Positions 34,664 to 46,800 are shown, counted from the first letter of the stretch. The stretch is DNA of 60,000 bases from Owenia fusiformis (GCA_903813345.2 CAIIXF020000005.1:24557375-24617374); one strand, 5' to 3'. The notes: generated by a model not told the origin, from the letters alone. Numbers and translations are program-made.

Positions 34664-35390
34664 ACTAGACAATAGCAACGCCAAAGCGTAGCAAATCCCA
34701 TCAACAGCCATGGCTGCCACTTTTACAAATCCTTCTATTAGTTTTACAATGATAGCAAAAATTCAAAGTTCACCATTTTAAAAATGATCCCTCACTATCC
34801 AAGAGTAATATGTTTATAGGTAGGCCTACATAAAATTTCAACAGAACCGCACAGACATACCTGTATATGGTGACCATTTTTCAAAATGCCTGCTCACTGG
34901 CTAAAGTGTTATAAGACAGTGTACCATGCTAATGAGTATTCACATATTAAATATGAACAAAATCGCTCTATTACTTTTTTAGTTATAGTAAAAACGAAAA
35001 AAAATGCATGTAAATATGGTGGCCATTTTCAAAAATGACTGCCTTCTAAAACATAAAACAGTGTGCCATGCTAATGAGTTTTCACATATCAATTATGAAA
35101 AAAATTGCTCCACTACTTTTTTAGTTAAGTTTTTTAGTTTAGTTAAAAGCCGCCATTTTTCAATATGGCTGCCATGTGTTGCTTAAACATCTAGATGCTA
35201 TTACAGTCTTGTATACTGCACTAAAATGGCCATTATTTTGAAATGAGTGGCCATTTTGAAAACTAACTTTTGAGCAGAATTTCTATCCCCATAGGACACA
35301 AATGTGTACAAAATATGAACAAAATCGGGTATTTGAGTTATCGCCCAGGGGTATGGACGTACAGCGTTCCCTATATCCCTCTGAACTTCA
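34664..35390 (+). repeat. Dispersed repeat R1, copy 1
   Basis: The head CAACGCCAAAGCGTAGCAAA, the middle with repeated GGCCATTTTGAAA phrases, and the tail GAGTTATCGCCC...CCCTATATCCCTCTGAAC match copies at 49553-51895 and 53095-53340. Positions 30810-30900 share part of the middle (GAGCAGAATTT). There is no coding capacity, and I do not recognise the class. Confidence 0.55.
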
Positions 35391-35633
35391 AATGATATTC
35401 AACGGTCTGACCTAGTCCAGTGTAATTTTATATATACTCAAGAGTACATGGTAACAATTAATTATACATCAATAGTTTTTTATCCCATTAATGTGAGTGA
35501 GGAATATAACAGTGAATAATAAAACAAATATCTAATTATATTTTTTGAGAATACACTTTCACAAGATGATATTCCACTTGCCCTTCATGGCATTCAGGAA
35601 ACCCCCACCACAAATCTGCCAAACTTAACCTAC

Positions 35634-35894
35634 CTGCCAAATTACAGTTTGCCATGTGGCTCTTTGCAGCAATCTACCATGTGCTGATATAGTGGAGAAC
35701 AAAGTCTGCCCAGCACTTTTACGCACAGCAGGTCTAGGGTCAACACACAACTCTCCCAGCTTTGCGAACAGGCACATCCATAAGTTATCAAATGGGGGCA
35801 TTCCAAGTTTATGTTTCTCTTGATCTGTTAGCTTTTGGTTTAACTCGACTGTGATTTTTTGACGGTTTTGGTAAAAGAAATCTGATATGTTCCA
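35634..35894 (-). CDS. MON2: MON2 exon (87 codons)
   Basis: Phase 0 on both sides. The acceptor CTACTTTCAG leads to [20 protein letters not shown], then [20 protein letters not shown] and [20 protein letters not shown] with WQTVIWQ before donor CAG|GTAGGT. The [17 protein letters not shown] block is essentially invariant in animal MON2 and is the strongest identification in the window. The linker between ELNQK and PPFD is shorter than in vertebrates. Confidence 0.97.
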
Positions 35895-35952
35895 CTGAAA
35901 GTAGAATAGATATACATATAAGCTTACTGTACATTATTCTACATATTATATT

Positions 35953-36189
35953 TTATCCTACACTTAGTGTACTAAATGTATAAAATTATAAAATAAATTT
36001 GATATCTTTTGGCAAAATGAATTACCGAAGGATACCACCACGATATACTCCTGAAAACCAATATGTGGAGGATATTGTGATGATATACTCCGCTTGTTGA
36101 TTTCCTGCCAAATTGAACTACAGTGTATTTGACATGAAATTTAATTTTCAATGATATTAAACAGTTCACTACTAGTAAGTGTAGGATAA
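35953..36189. mobile_element. Short MITE with TTATCCTACACTTA termini
   Basis: Perfect 14-bp inverted ends (35953-35966 and 36176-36189) enclose 237 bp without coding capacity. The target duplication is not certain. It abuts another foldback sequence at 36197. Confidence 0.6.
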
Positions 36190-36196
36190 TAAGAGC

Positions 36197-36331
36197 ATCC
36201 TATGATTTTTTTCAGAATATCATTTTAATCTACTCGGTGATATTGTTATATGCACTTGTTCGCTTCGCTCTCTCGTGCAGATATCAATATCACCTCGTAG
36301 ATAAAAATGATATTTCTCAAAATCATAGGAT
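36197..36331. repeat. Foldback hairpin
   Basis: ATCCTATGATT, AATATCATTTTAATCTAC and GGTGATATT on the left are inverted on the right (AATATCACC, GTAGATAAAAATGATATT, AATCATAGGAT). The loop carries a local GTTCGCTTCGCTCTC patch. It probably belongs to a MITE family. Confidence 0.65.
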
Positions 36332-36609
36332 ATCCTATAAATATATATATTACATTGTATATAAACTTATAAGTGTAGATCTATTAATATTCAAACAATG
36401 GTTCCGATTTTAGATAAATGTAATTTTTGAAGAAGTACACAATAGTGCAGATCTAATTTTATTAGTAAAATGCTGTCATCATACGTGTACATGTAGTATG
36501 AATCTGATGATATATTTGATTTTCAGTTATTGTAGGACAAAGGAATCTGATAAGCATATATAAACATAAAAATAAATATATATTATATAAAGCTATACTA
36601 TATTATTCA

Positions 36610-36750
36610 TGAGGCATTAACAAGCAAAATGTCACCACCTGCCATTTGTTACAGACACTGACCATCAAACACCAAATGCCAAACATCAACCACCTAACAC
36701 CGCCCGTTGGAGACCATAGGAATATGTCATCACTTTTGGTGGTGACATGA
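36610..36750 (+). mobile_element. HINE/pearl-like element, copy 4 (short, intact tail)
   Basis: AGGCATTAACAAGCAAAATG, the CACCTGCCATTTGTTACAGAC core, the CCAAAC tract, then a perfect tail hairpin of ATCACTTTTGGTGGTGACAT type. It lies in the MON2 intron 35895-37206. Confidence 0.75.
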
Positions 36751-37206
36751 TAAAGCAATGCCAATATATATTGTTAAGCAATAAAGCTATATGAATATAA
36801 GAAAGTAAGCTATAGTTGATGAGTGTAGATGGAGTGAGTTACTGGCATGATACAATTTGATAGGAGCTTCTGGGGTAATAAATTTCAAATGATGACCTTT
36901 GTGCTATACAATGTCCTGACACAATATGACATCATGAAGAGAAATGGGAGGTTTAGTTTTTGATCCTAAAGCTATTTGATGATTAACATACTGAACAGCA
37001 ATCCAAAATGCCTATAAACAAGCAATACTTGAGGGTCTTGGATCCTGGGGCTCTTAGGCAATTTACTCTTTTTATTACTCTTCAACTACTCTCAATTTAA
37101 GTCCAGTCATAGGGTGACATCTATGATTAAAGAAAAAGTTGAATACCTATCTAGAATTTTCCATGTCTATGGTTGTAAAAATCCCACCATTAAAATGAAT
37201 ACATAC

Positions 37207-37369
37207 CAGCAGGCCTATTGATGTTAGGCTTATGTTAAGCTCTTGGTTCTGGAGTCCAAATTTTGATGCAACCCCTACACAGATCTGCAGACAGGTACAG
37301 GGCATCACAGGTAGATAGTCTGTCACAACTAGTTGGAGGCTTTGAAAAGCTGACCTGATTAGATTTTCC
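37207..37369 (-). CDS. MON2: MON2 exon (54 codons)
   Basis: The acceptor GATTTCAG supplies the last base of a split Gly codon. It then encodes [40 protein letters not shown] and [14 protein letters not shown], with donor CTG|GTATGT. The chain continues in phase 0 to WNISDFF in the next exon. LVVTDxLPxMPCTCLQ and [19 protein letters not shown] are MON2 signatures. Confidence 0.96.
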
Positions 37370-37800
37370 CTGAAATCAAATATCAGCATAGTATAAATAT
37401 AGCAAGTTTGCATAACAAGAGAAAATAAACAAGACAAACAGATATAAATGTCATACTTTTTTCATCGAAAATTTCAAAATGGCAATCAAGTAATTTACCC
37501 AGCATGCCCAAAACCTAATCAAAATTGCATCTGTGAAAACTTCAAGTTGAGATTTTCCCTGAATATTGATGAAAAGATTTCTGGCACTTACCCCCCCCCC
37601 CATGTGCCCATGGCCAGCAGTACAAGACAATGACAATATAGCACTTTGATAAACAGAATGGAACATGTTTACCTATTTTCACTGACTACAATTGTGAATC
37701 TCAAAATGTTCATTCTCTGAACCAGAAAGTGCATTTTTACCAAACTCAACATAAGATGACCATGCGAATCTAATTCCCTAATACATTTACTACATATATA

Positions 37801-37885
37801 AACAAGGTGTTAACGTGAAAGAATGAAAACACCTGGGTGAAATTGCCACTTTTTACAGACACTGACCCGACTGCAAGATGACAAT
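37801..37885 (+). mobile_element. HINE/pearl-like element, copy 5 (degenerate fragment)
   Basis: AACAAGGTGTTAACGTGAAA and TTTTTACAGACACTGACC resemble the family head and middle. The tail is absent. Confidence 0.45.
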
Positions 37886-37940
37886 GTCAAGGCCAGCAAG
37901 TCACAACAAAATAATGATGGCTGTAACATATGAGTCATAC

Positions 37941-38116
37941 CCCTGGTTGTTAGTGACAGCTCCTATGACCCCCAGGATTAAAGGCCAACCCTGCCCAAGA
38001 GTGTCCCCATTGTTGTGAAGAATAACAAGCACACATTCTAGTTGTTGTTGGCGAATATCTGCATGAGGGAGGGAAGACAACTCTTGTAATGGTGCTAGCA
38101 GCATAGACTGAAGTTT
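37941..38116 (-). CDS. MON2: MON2 exon (58 codons plus two bases)
   Basis: The acceptor TTTTACAG precedes KLQSMLLAPLQELSSLPHAD, IRQQQLECVLVILHNNGDTL and GQGWPLILGVIGAVTNNQ, ending GG|GTATGA so that Gly is split with the next exon. The QLECVLxILxxxGxxLGxGWPLxLGVxGA motif is conserved in MON2. Confidence 0.96.
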
Positions 38117-38290
38117 CTGTAAAACATAATAGAAAATAGACTCTTTTGTGAATATGGGTTTTAAACTATCTTCATCAATGATTTGTAATTGGTTGGTAAA
38201 ATAGTTTCAGATATGTCATCTGATAATTTTCTGATGACAACAAAAAATAATTTTCTGAAAGGCGTCAAGCCTGGCCTAGTAAATATAAAT

Positions 38291-40158
38291 ACAAGGCATT
38301 AACATGACAAAATGTCACCACCTATTTTGAAAAAAAAAATTAGTCAATTTGAAGCAAGTTGAAAAAAGACCTTTTTGACCTTTTTTGACCTTGAGAAGGT
38401 CATTGAAGGTCAAATGTCAAATCTAAAGTCATATTTGAATTTCTGAGAACATGTAGATGATTTTGAAAAAATATTTAGTCAATTTGAAGCAAGATGAAAA
38501 AATACCTTTTTGACCTTTTTTGACATTGAGAAGGTCATTGAAGGTCAAATGTCAAATCTAAAGTCAGATTTGAATTTCTGAGAATTTTGAAAAAAAAATT
38601 TAGTCAATTTGAAGCAAGCTGAAAAAAGACCTTTTTGACCTTTTTTGACTTTGAGAAGGTCAAATGTCAAATCTTAAGTCAAATCTAAAGTCAGATTTGA
38701 ATTTCTGAGAACAAGTAGATGATTTTGAAAATTTTTTTTTTAGTCAATTTGAAGCAAGTTGAAAACAGACCTTTTTGACCTTTTTTGACCTTGAGAAGGT
38801 CATTGAAGGTCAAATCTTAAGTCAAATCTTAAGTCAGATTTGAATTTCTGAGAACACATAGATGATTTTGAAAAAAAAATTTAGTCAATTAGAAGCAAGT
38901 TGAAAACAGACCTTTTTGACCTTTTTTGACCTTGAGAAGGTCATTGAAGGTCAAATATCAAATCTAAAGTCAGATTTGAATTTCTGAGAACATGTAGATG
39001 ATTTTGAAAAAAAAAATTAGTCAATTTGAAGCAAGTTGAAAAAAGACCTTTTTGACCTTTTTTGACTTTGAGAAGGTCAAATGTCAAATCTTAAGTCAAA
39101 TCTAAAGTCAGATTTGAATTTCTGAGAACACGTAGATGATTTTGAAAAAATTTTTTAGTCAATTTGAAGCAAGTTGAAAACAGACCTTTTTGACCTTTTT
39201 TGACCTTGAGAAGGTCATTGAAGGTCAAATGTCAAATCTTAAGTCAAATCCTAAGTCAGATTTGAATTTCTGAGAACACGGAGATGATTTTGAAAAAAAA
39301 ATTTAGTCAATTTGAAGCAAGTTGAAAACAGACCTTTTTGACCTTTTTTGACCTTGAGAAGGTCATTGAAGGTCAAATGTCAAATCTAAAGTCAGATTTG
39401 AATTTCTGAGAACATGTAGATGATTTTGAAAAAAAAATTTAGTCAATTTGAAGCAAGTTGAAAAAAGACCTTTTTGACCTTTTTTGACTTTGAGAAGGTC
39501 ATTGAAGGTCAAATGTCAAATCTTAAGTCAAATCTAAAGTCAGATTTGAATTTCTGAGAACACGTAGATGATTTTGAAAAGATTTTTTAGTCAATTTGAA
39601 GCAAGTTGAAAACAGACCTTTTTGACCTTTTTTGACCTTGAGAAGGTCATTGAAGGTCAAATGTCAAATCTTAAGTCAGATTTGAATTTCTGAGAACACG
39701 TAGATGATTTTGAAAAAAAAATTTAGTCAATTTGAAGCAAGTTGAAAACAGACCTTTTTGACCTTTTTTGACCTTGAGAAGGTCATTGAAGGTCAAATGT
39801 CAAATCTACAGTCAGATTCGAAGGTCAAATGTCAAATCTAAAGTCAGATTTGAATTTCTGAGAACATGTAGATGATTTTGAAAAAAAATTTAGTCAATGT
39901 GAAGCAAGTTGAAAAAAGACCCTTTTGACCTTGAGAAGGTCATTGAAGGTCAAATGTCAAATCTAAAGTCAGATTTGAACTTCTGAGAACATGTAGATGA
40001 TTTTAAAAAAAATTGAAGTCAGTCTAAACAGTATTTGTTAAGTTATAGGAAGTTGTAAGAAATTGTTACAGACGCCAACCACCAACCACCAACCGCCGGA
40101 CGCCGTCGCAAAAAAACGGAGACCATAACAATATGTCACCACTTTTGGTGGTGACATA
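38291..40158 (+). mobile_element. HINE/pearl-like element, copy 6, with satellite core
   Basis: The head ACAAGGCATTAACATGACAA plus ATGTCACCACCT is followed by about 1.7 kb of tandem satellite. The right arm reads GTTACAGACGCCAACC, CGCCGTCGCAAAAAAACGG, GAGACCATAACAATATG, and a perfect hairpin TCACCACTTTTGGTGGTGA. The head's ATGTCACCAC is the inverse of the terminal GTGGTGACAT, matching the subterminal inverted repeats plus 3' palindrome of Helentron-derived elements. It is inserted in the MON2 intron 38117-40303. Confidence 0.8.
38340..40015 (+). repeat. About 138-bp satellite, 12 units, rich in AGGTCA half-sites
   Basis: Unit spacing varies from 125 to 165 bp. Each unit reads TTAGTCAATTTGAAGCAAG, then TGACCTTTTTTGACCT, GAGAAGGTCATTGAAGGTCA, CAGATTTGAATTTCTGAGAA, GTAGATGATTTTGAAAAA. 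Two alternating subtypes differ by the extra AATCTTAAGTCAA phrase and by AAAACAGACC versus AAAAAAGACC. The same satellite fills the element starting at 58003 and, more degenerate, the one at 55399. Confidence 0.9.
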
Positions 40159-40303
40159 ATAACAACCATGAACTATTAATGTGTTCTAAAGAAAATAAAC
40201 AAAGCTTTCATGTTCAGATGCATCTTTGAAAAAAGAAATATATGAATGTTTTAATACAAATAATTCCATATAAAGGATTATAATTTGAGATTTGTGTTCT
40301 TAC

Positions 40304-40414
40304 TAAATTTTCCTCTAATGGTGGTTCATAGCGATGAGCAAGAGCAGCTTTGATGAGTGTTGTAATAGCTTCCACACCCCAACCCCTCATTGCTTGGTGT
40401 GGGTGCTGACATAC
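40304..40414 (-). CDS. MON2: MON2 exon (37 codons), copy adjacent to the tandem array
   Basis: The acceptor TTACTTGCAG precedes VCQHPHQAMRGWGVEAITTL and IKAALAHRYEPPLEENL, donor TTA|GTAAGA. Phase 0 at both ends, continuing into KLQSMLL of the next exon. It matches the MON2 VCQHPxxxMRxWGxEAxTxLIKA segment. The exon starts with GTATGT, so acceptor and donor-like motifs abut at its 5' edge. This is the only copy of the array that has a downstream donor. Confidence 0.93.
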
Positions 40415-41905
40415 CTGCAAGTAAATATGTGAAGCACTATATACATTATATTAGCAATGAGCAAGAGCAGCTTTGATGAGTGTTGTAATAGCTTCCACAC
40501 CCCAACCCCTCGAAGCTTGGTGTGGGTGCTGACATACCTATAAGTAAATATGTGAAGCACTATATACATTATATTAGCAATGAGCAAGAGCAGCTTTGAT
40601 GAGTGTTGTAATAGCTTCCACACCCCAACCCCTCATTGCTTGGTTTGGGTGCTGACATACCTACAAGTAAATATGTGAAGCACTATATACATTATATATT
40701 AGCAATGAGCAAGAGCAGCTTTGATGAGTGTTGTAATAGCTTCCACACCCCAACCCCTCATTGCTTGGTGTGGGTGCTGACATACCTATAAGTAAATATG
40801 TGAAGCACTATATACATTATATATTAGCAATGAGCAAGAGCAGCTTTGATGAGTGTTGTAATAGCTTCCACACCCCAACCCCTCATTGCTTGGTGTGGGT
40901 GCTGACATACCTATAAGTAAATATGTGAAGCACTATATACATTATATTAGCAATGAGCAAGAGCAGCTTTGATGAGTGTTGTAATAGCTTCCACACCCCA
41001 ACCCCTCATTGCTTGGTGTGGGTGCTGACATACCTACAAAGTAAATATGTGAAGCACTATATACATTATATTAGCACTGAGCAAGAGCAGCTTTGACGAG
41101 TGTTGTAATAGCTTCCACACCCCAACCCCTCATTGCTTGGTGTGGGTACTGACATACCTATAAGTAAATATGTGAAGCACTATATACATTATATATTAGC
41201 AATGAGCAAGAGCAGCTTTGTTGAGTGTTGTAATAGCTTCCACACCCCAACCCCTCATTGCTTGGTGTGGGTGCTGACATACCTATAAGTAAATATGTGA
41301 AGCACTATATACATTATATTAGCAATGAGCAAGAGCAGCTTTGATGAGTGTTGTAATAGCTTCCACACCCCAACCCCTCATTGCTTGGTGTGGGTGCTGA
41401 CATACCTATAAGTAAATATGTGAAGCACTATATACATTATATTAGCAATGAGCAAGAGCAGCTTTGATGAGTGTTGTAATAGCTTCCACACCCCAACCCC
41501 TCATTGCTTGGTGTGGGTGCTGACATACCTATAAGTAAATATGTGAAGCACTATATACATTATATTAGCAATGAGCAAGAGCAGCCTTGATGAGTGTTGT
41601 AATAGCTTCCACACCCCAACCCCTCATTGCTTGGTGTGGGTGCTGACATACCTACAAAGTAAATATGTGAAGCACTATATACATTATATTAGCAATGAGC
41701 AAGAGCAGCCTTGATGAGTGTTGTAATAGCTTCCACACCCCAACCCCTCATTGCTTGGTGTGGGTGCTGACATACCTATAAGTAAATATGTGAAGCACTA
41801 TATACATTATATTAGCAATGAGCAAGAGCAGCTTTGATGAGTGTTGTAATAGCTTCCACACCCCAACCCCTCAATGCTTGGTGTGGGTGCTGACATACCT
41901 GCAAA
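40315..41905 (-). repeat. 123-bp tandem array built from a MON2 exon head and its acceptor (13 copies)
   Basis: Thirteen units average about 124 bp. In minus orientation each has a T-rich stretch, an AG acceptor, GTATGTCAGCACCCACACC and the exon through ATCAAAGCTGCTCTTGCTCA. It then diverges into TTGCTAATATAATGTATATAG instead of the exon's CGCTATGAACC. The outermost copies (40414 and 41898) keep CAG|GTATGT. All eleven internal ones have TAG|GTATGT. Every internal unit reads ...ALAHC-stop. Near-identity of units shows recent amplification. Confidence 0.93.
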
Positions 41906-43185
41906 GTAGGAAACACTCAAGTCAACTTTCAAACACTTTACCAAAGAATGTCTGGATGTATTGTCATAAAAATGCAAAGGAAACAAAGTGTGGGTGTGGT
42001 GAATGCTAGGATATTTCTCAGATGCGAGTAGGTAGTTACCAGTTTTGCCACCAGGTGGCTTATTCGGGGGGAATTAACATCCCAGGGTATTAGAAAGTTT
42101 CCTTAAACTTGAATAATCATCAGTTTTAGTCGTTCACTTTTCATACTACCCTTACTGTTCGTACCTGATAGTTAAACAAATTAAAATACATGTACGTCCA
42201 GTTAAAGAAAATATCATCTGCCCAACACAAGAAAAGATATTTCACTTTTTGTGAATTTACAAAATGGGGTCTTTGGGGAATCTCCCTGATCTAGAAGTCA
42301 CATTTTCAAAGAAAATTGATGTCGATTCCAAATATGACATCAGTTTGACTGAATTTTTGATGACGTAAATCAAGATTTTTTCTACTTGCATCTAGTCTAT
42401 TGCAAAAGGGACGTGTAAAGAAATGGCTTATATGCATTTGTGACCTACCTAACATGCACCTCAATGTTGGACTACAAACAGTTGAGAACTCAGAAATATA
42501 TTACAGTATAGCACTACGTTATACAATTATTTCTTTTCAATATTTAAAAAAATCGGCATTATCCTGACTTTGTTAAAAATTATTTTCAAACTAAATCAAT
42601 CAAGATCATTTCTGAAACAATAATATGATTAGCAATATAAACAGATTATTATTTTTTGATAAATTAGATCTTAATTGTTATTAAGAAAACATGTAATATA
42701 TCATCATTACTCATGAACACTGTCAGGTGTATTATGACTTTACTAGACCTTAACTCACAAATGAAATATAAATGTATGTCACATTTGGTCTTACTTTCAA
42801 ATACAGAATAGAGTGAAAAAGGTAGAATTACCATGAAATAAAGTATAAAGATATACAGTCAACATTGTATATTGTACAGAAATGTAACAAAATGAGACAC
42901 TTCCTTCAAATTAAGGGGAGTTATAGCTTTGAATAAGGATGAGTAGACGGATATTCTACACATTTAATTTCATAATAATGATTGATGTGGAATAATAGTA
43001 ATTTGTACTTTAAACAACTAAGGAAGGTGACATAATCATATCCGGTGGATTACAATGTCATTTTTCATTTCTATAATAAGCTATAATTCTACTGCATAGA
43101 GATGTGTTGAATAATCTTGGCACCAAGTAGGCTAATCTGTCAACAATATTTCATTATAATTCATTGAAGGTTAAAATCCACTCTG
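41906..43185. other. non-coding sequence, presumably MON2 intron
   Basis: No exon is recognised. The upstream MON2 exon, expected to end just before VCQHP, was not found. Confidence 0.4.
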
Positions 43186-43189
43186 AGAA

Positions 43190-43870
43190 TAGTTACTCTA
43201 ACACTCAGGGGACTAACAATGACTTAACTATCATTCACAATTAGACTAATATTGACTGAACTATCACTAACAACATGGGCTTTCAATTAGATTAGACTAA
43301 CATTGACTGAACTACATGTATCACTGACAATTAGACTAACATTGACTGAACCATCATTGACAATTAGACTAACATTGACTGAACTACATGTATCACTGAC
43401 AATTAGACTAACATTGACTGAACCATCATTGACAATTAGACTAACATTGACTGAACTATCATTGACAATATGACTAACATTGATTGAACTATCATTGACA
43501 ATTTGACTAACATCGACTGAACTATCATTGACAATTAGACTAGCATTGACTGAACTATCATTGACAATTTGACTAACATCGACTGAACTAACATTGACAA
43601 TTTGACTAACATCGACTGAATTATCATTGACAATATGACTAACATTGACTGAACTATCATTGACAATTTGACAAACATCGACTGAACTATTATTGACAAT
43701 TTGACTAACATTGACTGAACTATCACTAACAGTTAGACTAACATTGACTGAACTACATGTATCACTGACAATTAGACTAACATTGACTGAACTATCATAG
43801 ACAATTTGACTAACATTGACTGAACTATCATAGACAACTAGACTGACATTATCTGAACTAACACTGACAA
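43190..43870. repeat. 33/39-bp minisatellite, about 18 copies
   Basis: Units of 33 bp (ACATTGACTGAACTATCATT + GACAATTAGACTA) and longer ones with an extra ACATGT. Both lengths are multiples of three, so a 204-codon minus-strand frame stays open, reading SVNVSLIVNDS repeats. Another minus frame is also open for 63 codons. I see no splice or start context favouring translation. Confidence 0.88.
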
Positions 43871-46800
43871 GACCAGCTATAACAGTATTAATTTTGACCA
43901 ACTATATCATTAAACATTTTCTTCCATGATCCATCATAGTTTTTGCAGAGTGAGCAAATTGTCATTTTATTCTTCATTTATGTCCATTTTCTGATATAAG
44001 ATAACAGTGTGACCACCATGACATAATGCAAGTCATATCTGTGCTTAAACCATCCGTCGACTCATTGTTATTTTGTAATATTTCCCTTTAAAATTTGAAT
44101 AAACAGTTCCAGTTTCTTCCATTTCCACCCAATATAGATTATTGAAGCATGCCTATTTCATAAGTCAATTTATGCCACTCTATTATAATTTACTTTGAGT
44201 TTTGATACATGGGGACAATGATATTTTCCCCATGGGTACGAGTTATAGACCCATAAAATCCCCATATTTGCAGCAACAGTCAGATGCTTCAAGAATATTC
44301 AGTTAAGATGACATAAAACTGGCGTAAAGTTGAGAGAAATCTCATTAGACATTGTCTCCATATAAATCTCTTCTGCACACAATTTCTACGTCAATGCGTA
44401 AAATCTGAAATAATCCTGTTTAAAATAAAAAAAATCGAGTACAAGAGTGTGAAGTTAGCAGGAATAAGGAATATAGTAATGTAGCGCCGAACTGCATTAT
44501 ATAGAAATTGAAGAAAATTGGACACTTCATTCAAATTTGAGAACGATATTGCATGTTATTAAGATGGTAACTTCAAGGACAGGGAATTGCAATAAATTCT
44601 GAGTTATTACATGCACTGGCTTACCTCAGCAATAATTGAAATGGTAAGGCTATCAAAGCAAAACTAAGGTAATATGGATCAAGTTGTGTCTTCAGTGTTC
44701 TTAAGAAATGCACTAAGGACTCAGCAAGTCCAATCTTTCAACAAGATATGAGCCTGGCCATAGGAAAACCGGTCTTATCACAAAAATTAAAATTGTTCTA
44801 CAAAGCCAAAAATGTGCCCAAGATTAAGAGGGAAATGTGCTAAATTTAAATCTGACATTGGTCTATATATACAAGGAAAAATTGTTAAAACATAAGTCAT
44901 GGCTCATCATGAAGTATGAATTGAAAAAATCTGTGATAAGACCCCTTTTCCTGTGGCCTGGCTCATATGTAGATGTTTGCCTTTACCTCTGCCAAAGTAT
45001 TACTTTTTGCATTTAACTTGACATAATAAGCACGTTTGCAAATCAATCGTCAATTATCAATTGTCCAGGTATATCTGCAGTTGAGGTCGATCTAAGATGT
45101 TGGACATTAACATCTCTCAACTAGATAAAATAATGATACATTTTGATTAATAAAACGTGTGTACAGTGAACACCTATGAAGCCGCAAAAATCTGTGCACT
45201 CTCGGTAGGTGTTCATCCAGAAGTCAGTAGAGTATGTGTGGAGGAAAGGTGTCCAGGAGAGACAGGGACAGGTGTTCACTAAGACAGGCTGTGCTGTATA
45301 TTCTAGTAGTTTTGTATAGTTTTGTATAGAGACATTAACAAACTAGAAGATGGCAATTACACAGAGAAACAAATACCAATAAAGATATGATATTTAGGCA
45401 GCCATTGGGAGTTTCAAGAGGCAAACATTAGAAAAAGATGTACTTATAACCATATTCCATTAAAAAATGTCACCACATTGAAAAATAGGTATCATTATTC
45501 ATTTTCTCATATTTTAGTTATTACCTTAATTTACAGATGGAGTGATTAAAGGTCTGATTAATGGATTGATGGACAGATGGACTCACTTTATTCCTAATGA
45601 GCTACATGTCTTGGAACAGTAAATTTTCTACTCTTAAAAATGATCAATTGCTAGAGTGTCCATACATTATGAACAACAAGCACATAGTACTAATGCACTC
45701 TTACAAATCACTTTCATCTTCTCAATCAGTTCTCTTCTTTAGGCAAGAAATATAGAAGCCATTTTTCTCACTATAGTTTTCTTTTCAATAAAAGACTCCC
45801 AACTGGGCAATTCTTCAACCTAGTAATTTTACCTTATACTGTCGTCATTTCATTGTTGACAATTATGGTAAACCTTATACTGTCGTTATTTCATTGTTGA
45901 CAATAATGGTAAACTAGCTATATAGGCAGTGTATATTCATGACATGAAGTAAATTAGGACTACTGAATTTGCAGTGAAAAAAGAAGAGCAAGTAAATATT
46001 AAGGAATTAAAGAATGAAATGCATATAAAATGAGAGCTTTGGACAAGTTTAAATAAGTTTGTTCCATTGATGGTGGTTTTAAAGACATTTGCTAAATGAA
46101 GTTAGAAAATATGAACATAGAACAATCCCTTCTTATATGAATTTCATAAAAAAGTTTTTCCTGGAGATAAATCACTCTGTGCTGACGGAGAAAGGAGAAT
46201 CATAGGATTCACTCGTGGATTGCGCAACTTGCCGAGCGGCACTGCCACTCCCATTTGGGGCTAACAATAGATTTAGACCATGCCTCCAAAAACTACCAGA
46301 CTCTTGAAAAAGCAATAAAATATGTTATAAATATGAATACAAAATTTTAATCATTTAGATAGAGGGCAGGTCAGAATGCAACAACTAAGAATTGAAGTGA
46401 AATGAAGTGCAGAATAGTCCCAAGAAAGAACCATATTTTATGAAAAGTTCAATCATAATTTATTTTCAACCCTGTTTGGATGGTAAACCTGTTAAATGTC
46501 CAATGCCTTTTACTCAAACCTACGTTTTTGTCATAAATCAATATATAGATAAATTCCCAAACAAGAATATCATAACATCTGAATTATAGGTATCTATCGA
46601 AAAGATCCAATTTATTTACCACCTACTCGGTCAGCTAGAAAGACAATTTCCTGATGTGATAGCTTGGCATTTCAGGTCAATGTCAGAGTAAAGGTAGGAG
46701 TGTGTTGTTTTACTATCTGATCCTGATTACCTCAACAATATTTGATGGTTAATTAGTTTTCTGACTGGTTATCTCGTTGGTTCATGAAAAGCTTACTAAT

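Noticed and set aside
38340-40015. CRISPR-like array
   Set aside because: Units are whole tandem satellite repeats without unique spacers, in an animal genome.
41818-42009. 63-codon plus-strand frame
   Set aside because: Antisense shadow of the MON2-derived array unit.
43287-43901. 204-codon minus-strand frame as a gene
   Set aside because: It is entirely minisatellite; a second minus frame in the same repeat is also open, and there is no splice or domain support.
44602-44640. Possible MON2 exon ending ...IIAE just before VCQHP
   Set aside because: Only 39 nt with a plausible acceptor and GAG|GTAAGC donor; the peptide does not match the expected MON2 segment convincingly.
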